Shown piece after piece: positions 32,273 to 42,210 of a stretch of 42,536 nt of DNA. The notes below the pieces were generated by a model. The model did not search any database, was not told where the DNA came from, and worked only from the letters and a program-made list of their open reading frames with translations. Location of the stretch: contig CALWAZ010000061.1 of assembly GCA_944375725.1 (NCBI GenBank), positions 1 through 42,536 of the forward strand, written 5' to 3'. The stretch is from an uncultured Merdimonas sp. Its GTDB lineage: Bacteria; Bacillota; Clostridia; Lachnospirales; Lachnospiraceae. Each line of letters starts with the position of its first letter. Position 1 is the stretch's first letter. A program made the translations under genes and the position numbers.

Positions 32273-33625
32273 ATGGAACGCACACTTTCAGAATCCCGGT
32301 TCTTCGGCCAGGAGAAAATATCAAAAATAATGCTCAAAATCGCGCCGCCTGTCATGCTGGCCCAGCTGATTCAGGCCCTCTATAATATCGTAGACAGTCT
32401 GTTCGTGGGCCGCTACGCCGAATCGGGCCTGACGGCCCTCTCCATCATCTACCCGCTCCAGCTTCTGATGATCGCTCTGGCCGTGGGAACCGGCGTGGGC
32501 ATCAATACGGCCATGGCCGCCCGCTTCGGCCTGGGGAAGGCAGAGGAAGCGGAGGAATTTGCGGGCGTCGGCACGCCTCTGGCGGTGGTGATGTGGGCTG
32601 CCTTTGCCCTCGTCTGCTGGTTCTTCATGCCGGCTTATGCCAGAATGTCCACAGAGTCCCCGGAAGTGATCCGGGATATCACCGCATACGGGCGTATCGT
32701 CTGCCTGTTCAGCTTCGGCCTGTTTCTGGAAAGCATCTGGACCAAGGTTCTGCAGGCCTCCGGCGACATGAAGACACCGATGCTGGCCCAGATTGCGGGA
32801 GCCCTGACCAATATCATCTTTGACCCGCTGCTGATCTTCGGCATGTTCGGCCTGCCGGAGCTTGGCATTTCGGGCGCTGCCATCGCCACGGTGGCCGGTC
32901 AGATCGTTGCGGCTCTCATCGTTATGAAAAAGGGCTTTCGGAAATCGCCTGCCTGGAAGCTCTATCCCCGGCGCGTCCGGGAAATCTTTTTCCTGGGTAT
33001 CCCGAATATTCTCATGCAGTCAGCTTATACCTTTTATATTCTGGGCCTGAACCTGATTCTGTCCGGTTTCTCGGATCAGGCGGTGACTGCCCTCGGACTC
33101 TACTATAAATGGCAGACCTTTTTCTTTATTCCTCTAGGCGCCATGCAGACCTGCATCGTACCGGTCATCAGTTTTAATTACGCGGCCAGAAATATCAGCC
33201 GCTGCAAAAAGACTCTGGCTGCAGCCGTCCTGTTTGGCGCGGCGCTGATGCTTGTGGGCGTCCTCTGCTTTGAGACGATTCCCGGGCCCATGCTGAGAGT
33301 CTTTACCTCCGATGAGCGGGTGGTGGAGATTGGGCAGCTCGGTTTCCACTTTATCGGCCTGAGCTTCGTTCCCATGGTCACGTCCCTGATTTTCCCGGTT
33401 TTCTTTCAGGCGGTGGGCCAGGGGCTCAAAAGCTCCCTTCTGACCATTGTGCGCACGGTAGTGCTCTTTGTGCCGCTGGGATACCTGTTTTCCCGGTTTG
33501 GACTGGCCTGGTTCTGGCTGACGTTTCCCTGCACGGAAGTGTTGACCACGCTGCTGGGACTTGGCTTTTACAAGGGCTTTCTGAAGGAGCCCTATAAAAA
33601 GCAGGGCAGAACGCAGACGGCTTAA
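32273..33625 (+). CDS. MATE family multidrug/Na+ antiporter
   Basis: A 450-residue membrane protein with about 12 hydrophobic segments in two similar halves, the normal MATE size. Typical family sequence includes APPVMLAQLIQALYNIVDSL, FVGRYAESGLTALSIIYPLQ, and in the second half QSAYTFYILGLNLILSGFSD. It probably exports cationic drugs or metabolites in exchange for Na+ or H+. GAGGGAG lies 14 bases upstream of the ATG, rather far, so translation may be modest. A broken duplicate lies immediately upstream. The convergent Crp/Fnr gene follows, with only a weak GC-rich stretch in 33626-33692. Confidence 0.92.
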   Translation: MERTLSESRFFGQEKISKIMLKIAPPVMLAQLIQALYNIVDSLFVGRYAESGLTALSIIYPLQLLMIALAVGTGVGINTAMAARFGLGKAEEAEEFAGVGTPLAVVMWAAFALVCWFFMPAYARMSTESPEVIRDITAYGRIVCLFSFGLFLESIWTKVLQASGDMKTPMLAQIAGALTNIIFDPLLIFGMFGLPELGISGAAIATVAGQIVAALIVMKKGFRKSPAWKLYPRRVREIFFLGIPNILMQSAYTFYILGLNLILSGFSDQAVTALGLYYKWQTFFFIPLGAMQTCIVPVISFNYAARNISRCKKTLAAAVLFGAALMLVGVLCFETIPGPMLRVFTSDERVVEIGQLGFHFIGLSFVPMVTSLIFPVFFQAVGQGLKSSLLTIVRTVVLFVPLGYLFSRFGLAWFWLTFPCTEVLTTLLGLGFYKGFLKEPYKKQGRTQTA

Positions 33626-33692
33626 GAGCCTTTCCTGAAGAAGCGGCCGCCTCCCGCACCGCTGTCCTGCCGCGCTCCCGCATTATTTTTTA

Positions 33693-34349
33693 TTACCTCA
33701 TAATCTCAAACAGATTTTTCTTTACCCGGAGGAGCCCCTCTCTCTGCATCTTTCCGATCTCCGCGGACAGAGAGCTGCGATCTACATTCAGATAATCGGC
33801 CAGCTGCTGCCGGTTAAAGGGGATCGTAAAGCTGCTGCTCCCGCTCCTGACAGCCTGATCCGACAGATAGGCCGTCAGCCGGCCGCGGATCGATTTGGAC
33901 GCTGTATAAAAAATCTTCCGGGACAAGTTCAGGTTCTTCTGGGCGGAAAGGGCCAGCAGATTTCGAATCAGTTTTCCGTGAAAGGCGCAGGCATGGGTAC
34001 AGCTGCGGAGCACCCGGCTGACATTCAGGAAAAGAATCTGTGATCTTTCTGCCGCTTCCACGTTTACCATCAGCGGTTCTCCTGCCGTACAGGCATAGGT
34101 CTCGGCAAAAATCTGGCCCGGCAGAACACTGTCCAGCACAGTGGTATTTCCCCAGAGATCGTCATGCTCAATCAGGACCTTTCCGTCCAGCACCACACCC
34201 AGAGACGCGGCCGCGTCGCCGGCCCGGTAAATCATTTCCCCCTTTTCATAGCTTTTTCTTTCCGCTGTCAGGCAGGAAAGCATCGTCTTAATCTCCTCCG
34301 GCTGGATCCCCCGGAACAGAGCTGTCCGGGACAGAAACTGATAATCCAT
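33693..34349 (-). CDS. Crp/Fnr family regulator, HcpR-like
   Basis: A 218-residue protein with an N-terminal cyclic-nucleotide-binding-type beta barrel (MIYRAGDAAASLGVVLDGKV, LPGQIFAETYACTAG), the dimerisation helix, and a C-terminal winged HTH (PFNRQQLADYLNVDRSSLSA). It is divergent from hcp, with the operator between them. In many anaerobes HcpR, a Crp/Fnr-type sensor of NO stress, controls hcp, so this is its likely role. No Fnr-type cysteine cluster is seen at the N-terminus. The ATG at 34349 is chosen because AAAGGAG precedes it and the longer reading would run across the operator. Confidence 0.88.
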   Translation of the reverse strand: MDYQFLSRTALFRGIQPEEIKTMLSCLTAERKSYEKGEMIYRAGDAAASLGVVLDGKVLIEHDDLWGNTTVLDSVLPGQIFAETYACTAGEPLMVNVEAAERSQILFLNVSRVLRSCTHACAFHGKLIRNLLALSAQKNLNLSRKIFYTASKSIRGRLTAYLSDQAVRSGSSSFTIPFNRQQLADYLNVDRSSLSAEIGKMQREGLLRVKKNLFEIMR

Positions 34350-34368
34350 ATCGAAATTTTCTCCTTTT

Positions 34369-34394
34369 TGTTGTTTTGACAACAGATTTGTTGT
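34369..34394. promoter_or_regulatory. Triple half-site operator between hcpR-like gene and hcp
   Basis: The sequence runs TGTTGT-TTTG-ACAACA-GATT-TGTTGT. The first and second hexamers form one perfect palindrome (34369-34384). The second and third form another (34379-34394), sharing the central ACAACA. The site lies 20 bases upstream of the regulator's ATG and upstream of the hcp promoter. It is well placed for both autoregulation and hcp control by a dimeric Crp/Fnr protein. Confidence 0.75.
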
Positions 34395-34416
34395 TTTAAA
34401 TCTACTATAGTATACC
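34388..34416 (+). promoter_or_regulatory. Possible hcp promoter
   Basis: TTGTTG (34388-34393) and TATACC (34411-34416) have a 17-base spacer, and an alternative -10 is TATAGT (34406-34411). The -35 overlaps the third operator half-site. The match is imperfect, as expected for an activator-controlled promoter. Confidence 0.45.
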
Positions 34417-34458
34417 CATAAAGTCAATCAACAACCTGTATGGAGGAGGAAATCTTAT

Positions 34459-36102
34459 ATGAACCAGAACATGTTCTGCTATCAGTGCCAGGAGACAGCG
34501 GGCTGCTCCGGCTGCACCAAAACGGGTGTGTGCGGCAAGACGCCGGAGACAGCGGCTCTCCAGGATCTGCTTGTATACGTGACAAAGGGCCTTGCCGCCG
34601 CAGCCGTACAGCTGCGCTCGGAGGGCACGGAAGTTTCCGCGCATATCAATGAGCTTATCACGCGGAATCTCTTTACCACCATTACCAATGTGAATTTTGA
34701 TCCGGAAGCCATTCAGGCCCGCATCCGGGAGACTCTTGATGTCCGGCGCGGTATGACAGCTCAGATAAAAGATAAATCCTGCCTTCCGGAAGCAGCGCTC
34801 TGGGACGGAGATACGGAGGAGTTTCCGGCCAAGGCTGCCCAGGTGGGCGTACTGTCTGAGAAAAACGAGGACATCCGCTCTCTGAAGGAGCTGATTACCT
34901 ACGGTCTCAAAGGTCTGGCTGCCTATAGCAGACACGCGGCTGTCCTGCATTATGAAAATCCGGACATCCACGCCTTCCTCCAGAAAGCTCTGGCTTCCAC
35001 TCTGGATGATCGTCTGACAGCCGATGAGCTTACGGCTCTTGCCCTGGAAACCGGAAAATATGGTGTAGACGTCATGGCTCTGCTGGATCAGGCCAATACG
35101 GAAACCTACGGGAATCCCGAGATCACCAGTGTCGATATCGGCGTGAGACAAAATCCCGGTATTCTGATTTCCGGTCATGATCTGCAGGATCTGGAAATGC
35201 TTCTGGAGCAGACCGAAGGAACCGGCGTGGATGTCTATACCCATTCGGAGATGCTTCCTGCCCACTACTATCCGGCGTTTAAGAAATATTCCCATTTTGC
35301 AGGCAACTATGGAAACGCCTGGTGGAAGCAGAAGGAGGAGTTCGAGTCCTTCCACGGCCCCATTCTCATGACCACCAACTGCATCGTGCCGCCCAAAGAC
35401 AGCTATAAGGACCGGCTCTATACCACCGGCGCCGCAGGCTATCCCGGCTGTACGTATATTTCCGAGGACGCGGAGGGTAGAAAGGACTTCTCGGCTCTCA
35501 TCGAACACGCAAAGCGCTGCCTGCCTCCCATGCAGATCGAGCAGGGCACCATCACCGGCGGCTTTGCCCACGCGCAGGTGCTTGCTCTGGCTGACAAGGT
35601 CGTAGACGCCGTAAAATCCGGCGCTGTCCGGAAATTCGTCGTGCTGGCCGGCTGCGACGGCCGGGCGAAGAGCCGCAGCTATTACACTGATTTTGCCAGG
35701 GCTCTGCCTGAGGATACCATTATCCTGACCGCAGGCTGCGCCAAATACCGTTTCAACAAGCTGAATCTGGGCGATATCGGCGGCATCCCGCGGGTGCTGG
35801 ATGCCGGTCAGTGCAACGACTCCTACTCTCTGGCAGTCATTGCCCTGAAGCTGAAAGAGGTGTTCGGGCTGGAAGATATCAACGACCTGCCCATCGTATA
35901 CAATATTTCCTGGTATGAGCAGAAGGCGGTCATCGTACTGCTGGCCCTTCTGTACCTGGGCGTGAAAAACATTCATCTCGGACCCACGCTTCCGGCCTTT
36001 TTAAGCCCCAATGTGGCAGATGTCCTGGTCCGCCAGTTCGGCATCGCAGGCATCGGCACGGTAGAAGACGACATGAAGCTGTTTTTCGGAGAGCAGGCCT
36101 GA
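34459..36102 (+). CDS. hcp: Hydroxylamine reductase / hybrid cluster protein
   Basis: A 547-residue cytosolic Fe-S protein. The N-terminal cluster motif of the anaerobe class is C7-x2-C10-x8-C19-x5-C25 ([20 protein letters not shown]). Downstream are hybrid-cluster regions such as [50 protein letters not shown], and [12 protein letters not shown]. Hcp reduces nitric oxide or hydroxylamine and handles nitrosative stress in anaerobes. GGAGGAGG lies upstream of the ATG. It is divergent from the HcpR-like regulator and ended by a strong terminator. Confidence 0.96.
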   Translation: MNQNMFCYQCQETAGCSGCTKTGVCGKTPETAALQDLLVYVTKGLAAAAVQLRSEGTEVSAHINELITRNLFTTITNVNFDPEAIQARIRETLDVRRGMTAQIKDKSCLPEAALWDGDTEEFPAKAAQVGVLSEKNEDIRSLKELITYGLKGLAAYSRHAAVLHYENPDIHAFLQKALASTLDDRLTADELTALALETGKYGVDVMALLDQANTETYGNPEITSVDIGVRQNPGILISGHDLQDLEMLLEQTEGTGVDVYTHSEMLPAHYYPAFKKYSHFAGNYGNAWWKQKEEFESFHGPILMTTNCIVPPKDSYKDRLYTTGAAGYPGCTYISEDAEGRKDFSALIEHAKRCLPPMQIEQGTITGGFAHAQVLALADKVVDAVKSGAVRKFVVLAGCDGRAKSRSYYTDFARALPEDTIILTAGCAKYRFNKLNLGDIGGIPRVLDAGQCNDSYSLAVIALKLKEVFGLEDINDLPIVYNISWYEQKAVIVLLALLYLGVKNIHLGPTLPAFLSPNVADVLVRQFGIAGIGTVEDDMKLFFGEQA

Positions 36103-36126
36103 TTTCACACTCATTTTTGCGGCAGC

Positions 36127-36163
36127 AGACAGGCGCGGAAATCCCCCGCGTCTGTCTCTTTTT
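36127..36163 (+). terminator. Rho-independent terminator of hcp
   Basis: AGACAGGCGCGG and CCGCGTCTGTCT pair in a 12-bp stem (one G-T wobble) around a 7-base loop, followed by CTTTTT. It starts 25 bases after the hcp stop. Confidence 0.88.
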
Positions 36164-36197
36164 ATATCTCTTTTTATACTTTTTTAGATTCTTTTTA

Positions 36198-36226
36198 TTG
36201 CCAAATTCCCCTTCACTCACTATAAT
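36198..36226 (+). promoter_or_regulatory. Promoter of the TetR/ABC transporter operon
   Basis: TTGCCA (36198-36203) and TATAAT (36221-36226), spacer 17 bases. The TetR start is 39 bases after the -10. A TTCGAA-centred imperfect inverted repeat just after the -10 (about 36227-36240) could be the repressor's operator. Confidence 0.8.
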
Positions 36227-36264
36227 TGACTTCGAATCATTTATGTACTGAGGAGGTACACGCC

Positions 36265-36945
36265 TTGAAACGCGCCATGACCGAGGAAGCCAAGGTTGCC
36301 CGCTCCAAAGAGATTCTGAATACAGCCGAAAAGCTTTTTCTGGAATCCGGCTACCGGGATCTGAAAATGTCCGACATCGCCAAAGCGGCCGGTATCTCAA
36401 ACGGCCTCCTTTTCGTCTATTTCAAGACAAAGGAGACCTTATTTCTGTGCCTCCTCTGGAGAGAATATGAAAAACGTCTGGATTTTCTCGAAGAGCGCAT
36501 ACGGGAAAAGCGGCCGGAAAGCTTCTCTGATCTTCAGAGCCTGCTGCTGGAAGAGCTCTCCTGGCTTCTGGAGAACAATCCTCTGTACATCCGGCTGGAG
36601 GCCCTGCGCGCTGTGATTCTGGAACGGGGCGCGGACACAGACACCCTCTGCCGCATGAAAAAGCACCTCTGCGGGCGCATTGACACCTGGAGCCGGAAGC
36701 TGGAAGAGAGCGGGATTCTGTCCCGGGAAGAGATCATGGATATCTACTGCATGGAATCCGGAATTATCACCGGATGCTATCAGCAGAGCCTTATTTCCGC
36801 GTCCGTGCGCAGCGCTCTTCCTTCCACAGATCTCTGTATGCTCCAGAGAGATTACCGCAGTGATATCCTGAACGGGATGAAATGTTATCTGGAAGGCTAC
36901 CGGATACGGCACGGCGGTACCGCAGAAAAAAGAAAAGACCTATAA
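36265..36945 (+). CDS. TetR family transcriptional regulator
   Basis: A 226-residue protein. The N-terminal TetR HTH reads ILNTAEKLFLESGYRDLKMS, DIAKAAGISNGLLFVYFKTK, ETLF. The C-terminal ligand domain is helical with no identifiable ligand. The start is TTG at 36265, 8 bases after AGGAGG. The longer in-frame reading would start inside the promoter, and the ATG at 36277 is too far from the ribosome site. The ABC transporter gene begins 29 bases after its stop, so the regulator and transporter form an operon, and TetR probably represses it in response to a transported compound. Confidence 0.9.
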   Translation: MKRAMTEEAKVARSKEILNTAEKLFLESGYRDLKMSDIAKAAGISNGLLFVYFKTKETLFLCLLWREYEKRLDFLEERIREKRPESFSDLQSLLLEELSWLLENNPLYIRLEALRAVILERGADTDTLCRMKKHLCGRIDTWSRKLEESGILSREEIMDIYCMESGIITGCYQQSLISASVRSALPSTDLCMLQRDYRSDILNGMKCYLEGYRIRHGGTAEKRKDL

Positions 36946-36974
36946 CATCCACAAAATAAAAAGGAGACTTATCC

Positions 36975-39900
36975 ATGCTTCAGATCAGAGATATCTGCAA
37001 GGAATACAGAACCGGCGGCCTGGTTCAGAAGGCTCTGGACCATGTGTCCTTAAATCTCCGGGACAACGAATTTGTCGCCATCCTGGGCCCCAGCGGTTCC
37101 GGAAAGACGACCCTCTTAAACATCATCGGAGGACTGGACCGCTATGACTCCGGTGATCTGATTATCAACGGTATTTCCACCAAAAAATATAAGGACCGGG
37201 ACTGGGATTCCTACCGGAACCACACTATCGGCTTCGTGTTTCAGAGCTACAACCTGATTCCCCACCAGACGGTCCTCTCCAATGTGGAGCTGGCTCTGAC
37301 CATCTCCGGCGTCAGCAAATCCGAACGCCGGGAGCGGGCCGTCAAGGCTCTGGAGCAGGTGGGCCTCGGCAATCAGCTTCATAAAAAACCCAATCAGATG
37401 TCCGGCGGCCAGATGCAGCGTGTGGCCATCGCCCGTGCCCTGGTAAACGATCCGGATATCCTGCTGGCCGACGAGCCTACGGGAGCCCTGGACAGCGCCA
37501 CCAGCATTCAGGTCATGGACCTGCTGCAGGAGGTGGCAAAGGACCGCCTGGTGGTCATGGTTACCCACAATCCGGAGCTGGCCGAGCAGTACGCCACCCG
37601 AATCGTAAATTTAAGAGACGGAAAGATCCGCTCTGACTCAGACCCCTATGAGCCGGACGGAGCTCTGGCAGAGCAGGCGGTGCACAGGAACATGGGTAAA
37701 TCCTCCATGTCCCTTCTCACTGCCCTGTCTTTGAGCTTCAACAACCTGAAAACCAAGAAGGCCCGGACTATTCTGACCGCCTTTGCCGGCTCCATCGGAA
37801 TCATCGGCATCGCCCTGATCCTTTCCCTGTCCAGCGGTGTAAACGCCTATATCCAGAATGTGGAGCGTGACACTCTCTCGGAATATCCTCTGGAGATCCA
37901 GAGTACGGGCTTTGACTTTTCTTCCATGCTGACCGCGGACAGCGGCGGCAGCGGAACAGATCCGGGCGAAATCAACATCATCGAAATGGTCACGGATATG
38001 TTTTCCACCATGGACTCCAACGATCTGAAATCCCTGAAGGCCTGGCTGGACAGCGGAGAAAGCGGCATCGACCAGTATACCAGCGCTGTGGAATACTCCT
38101 ACGATATCATGCCGCAGATCTACCGGCTGGAGGGAGACGGCATCCGCCAGGTAAACCCGGACAATTCCTTTGCGGCCCTGGGACTGGGTTCCTCCATGAG
38201 CTCCAGCAGCATGATGTCCTCCATGATGGGCACGGACGTCTTCTATGAAATGCCGGACGATCAGGATCTCTACATCACCCAGTATGACGTAAAGGCCGGC
38301 CGCTGGCCGGAAAACTACAATGAATGTGTTCTCGTGCTGACCTCCGGCGGCAGCATCAGCGATTTCATGCTGTACACCCTGGGACTGCGGGACTCCGCGG
38401 AACTGGATAAGATGGTGGATGAGTTTGTAAACGAGGAAGACGTACAGACCCCGGAGGACATGGGCACCTACAATTACGATGACATTCTGGGAATCACCTT
38501 CAAGCTGGTGAACAGCTCCGATTACTACGAATACGACAGCGAATACGACGTGTGGCGAGACAAGACAGACGATGACGCCTATATGCGCAGTCTCGTGGAA
38601 AACGGCGAGGATCTCACCATTGTGGGCATCGTACAGCCTGCGGAAAGCGCCAGCGGACTGCTCCTGCAGACCGGCATCGCCTATCCGGCTTCCCTGACGA
38701 GACACGTGGCCGAAAAGGCGGAGGAAAGCGGGATTGTCCAGAAGCAGCTGGCTGATTCCCATACAAATGTATTTACAAACGAGCCCTTCGGCGAGGAAAG
38801 CGGAGAAAGTGATTTCGATATGGAGTCTCTCTTCAGCATTGACGAGGATGCCTTAAAGGATATGTTTTCCTTTGACGAAAATGATCTGACCGACGGCCTC
38901 ACCGATTCCTTTGACATGTCTGACATGGGAGATATGGATCTGAACATGGATGACATTGATATGGGAGACGTGGATCTGTCCGGCCTGATCAATCCGGACG
39001 ATCTGAAGCTGAATCTGCCGGAATTTCCCCAGCTGAATCTGGCGGACCTGATAAGCAGCATTGATTTTCATGTATCGGAAGAGTCCGTAAGCGCTCTGGT
39101 AAACGGTCTTCTGGAGGGCTGGAAGGAATACGCGGCCGCCCATCCGGACGCGGACTACTCCGGCCTTGGCGATAATTTCCTGGCCTTTCTGCAGACACCG
39201 GAAGGAAAACAGATCCTGAATGACAATCTGCAGGCGGTTCTGGAAGCAAACGGGATTGGCGCGCCCAGCAATGAGCAGATCGAAGCTTTGCTCAACAGCG
39301 TCACCTACGGTTTTGTAACCTACTGCATGGAAAATTATCCTGATATTTTTGCAGATCCGAATACACCTCCCTCTCAGGAAGAGCTTCAGTCTTATCTGCT
39401 GGAATATCTGGGTACTGAGGAAGCCCAGACCATAATCGCCCAGTGGATGGCAGCTGTATTTCCGAACGCGGGCAGCTTTACCATCACCCCGGAGCAGCTG
39501 GAAAAGCTGGCCTCCGATCTGGCGGCAGGCTACCAGTCCTATGCCGTGGCAAACGGACAGCCGGACCCGTCAAAGATGGGAGAATATTTCGCGGATTACA
39601 TGAGCACCGAACAGGCCCAGAAGGTTCTCTCTGAGGGCGTGGCCTCCATGGTGGACGCTTCCGGCCTCCAGCAGCAGCTGGCCGGCTCCATGCAGAGCTA
39701 CATGACAGAGCTGATGGGCTCTTTCAGCAGTTCCATAGGAACCGCTCTGAAAGACGGCATGGCTTCCGTAATGAAACAGGTGATGCAGCAGATTGCGGAC
39801 AATATTCAGTCCGCCATGGAAGAGGTAGTGAAAAAGCTTGGTGAAAACCTGGCAGACGCCTTCCAGATTGATCCGGATGAATTTGCGGAGGCCTTCTCCG

Positions 39901-40586
39901 TCAATATGGACGCGGATGATCTGACCGAGCTCCTGCGTTCCATGAGCTCCGCCCAGGGTGCCACCTATGAAGGCAATTTAAGCTCTCTGGGCTATGTGGA
40001 CTTTGACAGCCCCAGCTCCATCAGCATCTATCCGCTGGACTTTGAGAGCAAGGAGCACGTCACGGATATTCTGAGTGATTACAACAGCCGCATGGAGGCG
40101 GAAGGCAAAGAGGATCAGGTGATTACCTATACGGATATGGTAGGCACCCTCATGTCCTCCGTCACAGATATTATCGACGTCATCAGCTATGTGCTGATCG
40201 CCTTTGTGGCCATCTCCCTGGTGGTTTCCTCCATCATGATCGGCGTCATTACCTATATCAGCGTGCTGGAGCGGAAGAAGGAAATCGGAATCCTGCGGGC
40301 CATCGGCGCCTCCAAAGGAAACATTTCCCAGGTGTTCAACGCCGAGACCTTTATCATCGGCCTGGCAGCCGGACTCATCGGCATCGGCCTGACGCTCTTG
40401 ATTCTGATTCCGGGCAACGCCCTGATTCACCACCTGGCAAATTCTCAGGATATCAACGCCTACCTGCCGGTGGGCGGCGCGGTCATCCTGATTGCCTTGA
40501 GCGTCCTGCTGACGCTGCTGGGAGGCCTGATTCCTTCCAAAAAGGCCGCCAAGAGCGATCCGGTGACGGCGCTGAGAACGGAATAA
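36975..40586 (+). CDS. ABC transporter ATPase-permease fusion (MacB/FtsX type) with large repeat-bearing extracellular domain
   Basis: A 1203-residue protein. Residues 1-230 are a MacB-like ATPase with Walker A GPSGSGKT (38-45), the signature MSGGQMQR and DEPTGALD. The first membrane helix lies about 265-285. A very large extracellular part (about 290-1060) follows, and then three C-terminal FtsX-type helices ending with [17 protein letters not shown]. Inside the outer domain is an Asp/Met-rich run (about 640-680: [14 protein letters not shown]), then three related units of about 60-70 residues near 712, 778 and 850 (Y-x-x-Y...PD...F/YL-x-T-x-E-A/G-Q). Mechanotransmission-type ABC proteins of this sort export or sense peptides and lipids at the cell surface. 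AAGGAG is 8 bases before the ATG. Confidence 0.92.
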   Translation: MLQIRDICKEYRTGGLVQKALDHVSLNLRDNEFVAILGPSGSGKTTLLNIIGGLDRYDSGDLIINGISTKKYKDRDWDSYRNHTIGFVFQSYNLIPHQTVLSNVELALTISGVSKSERRERAVKALEQVGLGNQLHKKPNQMSGGQMQRVAIARALVNDPDILLADEPTGALDSATSIQVMDLLQEVAKDRLVVMVTHNPELAEQYATRIVNLRDGKIRSDSDPYEPDGALAEQAVHRNMGKSSMSLLTALSLSFNNLKTKKARTILTAFAGSIGIIGIALILSLSSGVNAYIQNVERDTLSEYPLEIQSTGFDFSSMLTADSGGSGTDPGEINIIEMVTDMFSTMDSNDLKSLKAWLDSGESGIDQYTSAVEYSYDIMPQIYRLEGDGIRQVNPDNSFAALGLGSSMSSSSMMSSMMGTDVFYEMPDDQDLYITQYDVKAGRWPENYNECVLVLTSGGSISDFMLYTLGLRDSAELDKMVDEFVNEEDVQTPEDMGTYNYDDILGITFKLVNSSDYYEYDSEYDVWRDKTDDDAYMRSLVENGEDLTIVGIVQPAESASGLLLQTGIAYPASLTRHVAEKAEESGIVQKQLADSHTNVFTNEPFGEESGESDFDMESLFSIDEDALKDMFSFDENDLTDGLTDSFDMSDMGDMDLNMDDIDMGDVDLSGLINPDDLKLNLPEFPQLNLADLISSIDFHVSEESVSALVNGLLEGWKEYAAAHPDADYSGLGDNFLAFLQTPEGKQILNDNLQAVLEANGIGAPSNEQIEALLNSVTYGFVTYCMENYPDIFADPNTPPSQEELQSYLLEYLGTEEAQTIIAQWMAAVFPNAGSFTITPEQLEKLASDLAAGYQSYAVANGQPDPSKMGEYFADYMSTEQAQKVLSEGVASMVDASGLQQQLAGSMQSYMTELMGSFSSSIGTALKDGMASVMKQVMQQIADNIQSAMEEVVKKLGENLADAFQIDPDEFAEAFSVNMDADDLTELLRSMSSAQGATYEGNLSSLGYVDFDSPSSISIYPLDFESKEHVTDILSDYNSRMEAEGKEDQVITYTDMVGTLMSSVTDIIDVISYVLIAFVAISLVVSSIMIGVITYISVLERKKEIGILRAIGASKGNISQVFNAETFIIGLAAGLIGIGLTLLILIPGNALIHHLANSQDINAYLPVGGAVILIALSVLLTLLGGLIPSKKAAKSDPVTALRTE

Positions 40587-40612
40587 AAAAGACAAAAGAT
40601 ATCTGCAAAAAA

Positions 40613-40664
40613 AGGCTTTCTCCTGCATGCCGGTTCAGGCATGCGAAAGAAAGCCTCTTTTTTT
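40613..40664. terminator. Bidirectional Rho-independent terminator
   Basis: The arms AGGCTTTCT and AGAAAGCCT enclose an inner GCATGCC/GGCATGC stem. A TTTTTTT run follows on the plus strand, and the AAAAAAA before it gives the same on the minus strand. It ends the ABC transporter operon and the convergent AAA+ gene. Confidence 0.92.
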
Positions 40665-40693
40665 CGTGTCATCCTTTTTTCCGATCCAGTCTG

Positions 40694-42178
40694 CTATCCC
40701 AGCAGTTCCCTTGCCATCTCCGGTGTAAATACCACCTCACTCACGCCATTTACCTCGATCTGATACAGGGCGTTGGCGGCGATATGTTCCGCGGCCTGCT
40801 CCAGGTCGCGGATTCCCGTGGTGTCCGCGTATTTTTCCACCACAGCGTCCACAGCCTCCGGCGTCACGATGCATTCTTCCGCCTTAAGACTCATTCTGCG
40901 GAGTACCTTCGGAAGGGCAAATCTGGAGAAGATCACCTTCTTTTCCTCCGGCGTATAATCAGGAATATCAATCACCGCAAACCGGGACATGAGCGGCGCA
41001 CTGATCTGGCTCTTGTCATTGGCTGTGGCGATGGGATAAACGCCCACAGTGGGCACCATACACTCCATGTAGTTGTCGGTAAAGCCAAGGTTGTCGAGAA
41101 GGGTCAGCAGCACATCCGCCGGATTTCCGTTGCCCTTGCCGGAATTGGCCTTATCCAGCTCGTTGATGATGAAGACCAGATTGGACTCCCCGGCGATGGA
41201 AAAGGCCTCCATGATAATCCCCGGCTTTGCGTTTGCATAGACCCGGGAGCTTCCGGTCAGCTGCTCCGGATCATTGATGGAACTCATATCCAGCGTGGTC
41301 CAGGGAAGCTTCAGGATGCGGGCCACCGCGTAGGCGATCTGGGATTTTCCGGTTCCCGCAGGGCCCACCAGCAGAAGGCCGTAGGCGGGCAGGGTATGGG
41401 TCCGGTTGATCTGGATGATGGTCTCGATGATTCTCTGCTTTACCTTTTCCATGCCGTAAAGCTCTTCGTCCAGAATCCGCCGGGCCTCCTTCGGGTCAAT
41501 AGCCTCAAAGTAATTGTGCTTCCACTGAATATTCATCATAATCGAAAGGGCGCGCTGAGCGTGGCGGCGCTCCTCGGGGCTGACCTCGCTGGAGCGCGCC
41601 ACCGCCAGATTCCGGCGGGCCCAGAGCTGAATATTATCAGGGAGAGTCCGGCCCGCGCAGGTCATGAAATCTGTGATGCTCTGAAGGCTGGTCAGCTTCA
41701 TCTCGTCGCCGTTTTCCACCTGGTCCTCATCCTCCAGATCCTCAGAAGGCGCGCTGCTGGCCAGAAGCCGTTCTATCATAAACTGCAGGAAACCATCCTC
41801 TGCCGAAAGCTTGGTGCCTCCGCCGAAGGCTGTCTCGCGGATTCGGTAGACTGCATAGCCATCCTCCCGGTTCTGTCCGGAAAGACGCACATGGATACGG
41901 TGCTCTCCAAGCCATTTCACCAGACTCACAAAACGGGCGTCAATCCGCAGAATATCCGCGCTTACCGCGCCGCCTTCCTCCTTGAATTCAAAGGCTGTCC
42001 GCTTATTTGGATTTTCAAAAACGCCGCAGGAATGGTGCTTCCACTCCCTGCTGCTGTTGTCCAGAACCAGGATAGGCTTCTCCGGAGAAGCCTCCGGCTC
42101 ACTGGACCGAAACGTCGTATAGGTGCATACCGGATCCTTCTTCTCCTCCGGCGTATTGTTGAAATCAAAAACTGGCAT
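40694..42178 (-). CDS. Lon-like AAA+ ATPase lacking a protease domain
   Basis: A 494-residue protein. The first ~240 residues are not a Lon substrate-binding domain I recognise; they contain an acidic stretch (EDLEDEDQVENGDE) and a helical part. From about 235 on it resembles the Lon ATPase module: ARRILDEELYGMEKVKQRII, Walker A GPAGTGKS (near 269-276), sensor 1 ATANDKSQISAPLMSRF, and TTGIRDLEQAAEHIAANALY in the sensor 2/lid region. The Walker B reads FIINELDKA, with Asn in place of the usual Asp. No Ser-Lys peptidase follows: the protein ends after the lid. It might act as an unfoldase or remodeller; the partner is unknown. AAAGGAG lies 11 bases before the ATG. Its gene is downstream of brnQ. 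Confidence 0.85.
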   Translation of the reverse strand: MPVFDFNNTPEEKKDPVCTYTTFRSSEPEASPEKPILVLDNSSREWKHHSCGVFENPNKRTAFEFKEEGGAVSADILRIDARFVSLVKWLGEHRIHVRLSGQNREDGYAVYRIRETAFGGGTKLSAEDGFLQFMIERLLASSAPSEDLEDEDQVENGDEMKLTSLQSITDFMTCAGRTLPDNIQLWARRNLAVARSSEVSPEERRHAQRALSIMMNIQWKHNYFEAIDPKEARRILDEELYGMEKVKQRIIETIIQINRTHTLPAYGLLLVGPAGTGKSQIAYAVARILKLPWTTLDMSSINDPEQLTGSSRVYANAKPGIIMEAFSIAGESNLVFIINELDKANSGKGNGNPADVLLTLLDNLGFTDNYMECMVPTVGVYPIATANDKSQISAPLMSRFAVIDIPDYTPEEKKVIFSRFALPKVLRRMSLKAEECIVTPEAVDAVVEKYADTTGIRDLEQAAEHIAANALYQIEVNGVSEVVFTPEMARELLG

Positions 42179-42210
42179 ATTCTTTCGTACTCCTTTATCC
42201 TCTTTTCATC

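Noticed and set aside
33626-33692. Terminator between MATE and the HcpR-like gene
   Set aside because: GC-rich with a T-run, but the repeated CTCCCGC units are direct, not inverted, and the best stem is only about 5 bp.
34405-35976. Long minus-strand open frame opposite hcp (523 codons)
   Set aside because: Hcp motifs on the plus strand are unambiguous; the antisense frame is a by-product of GC-biased codon usage.
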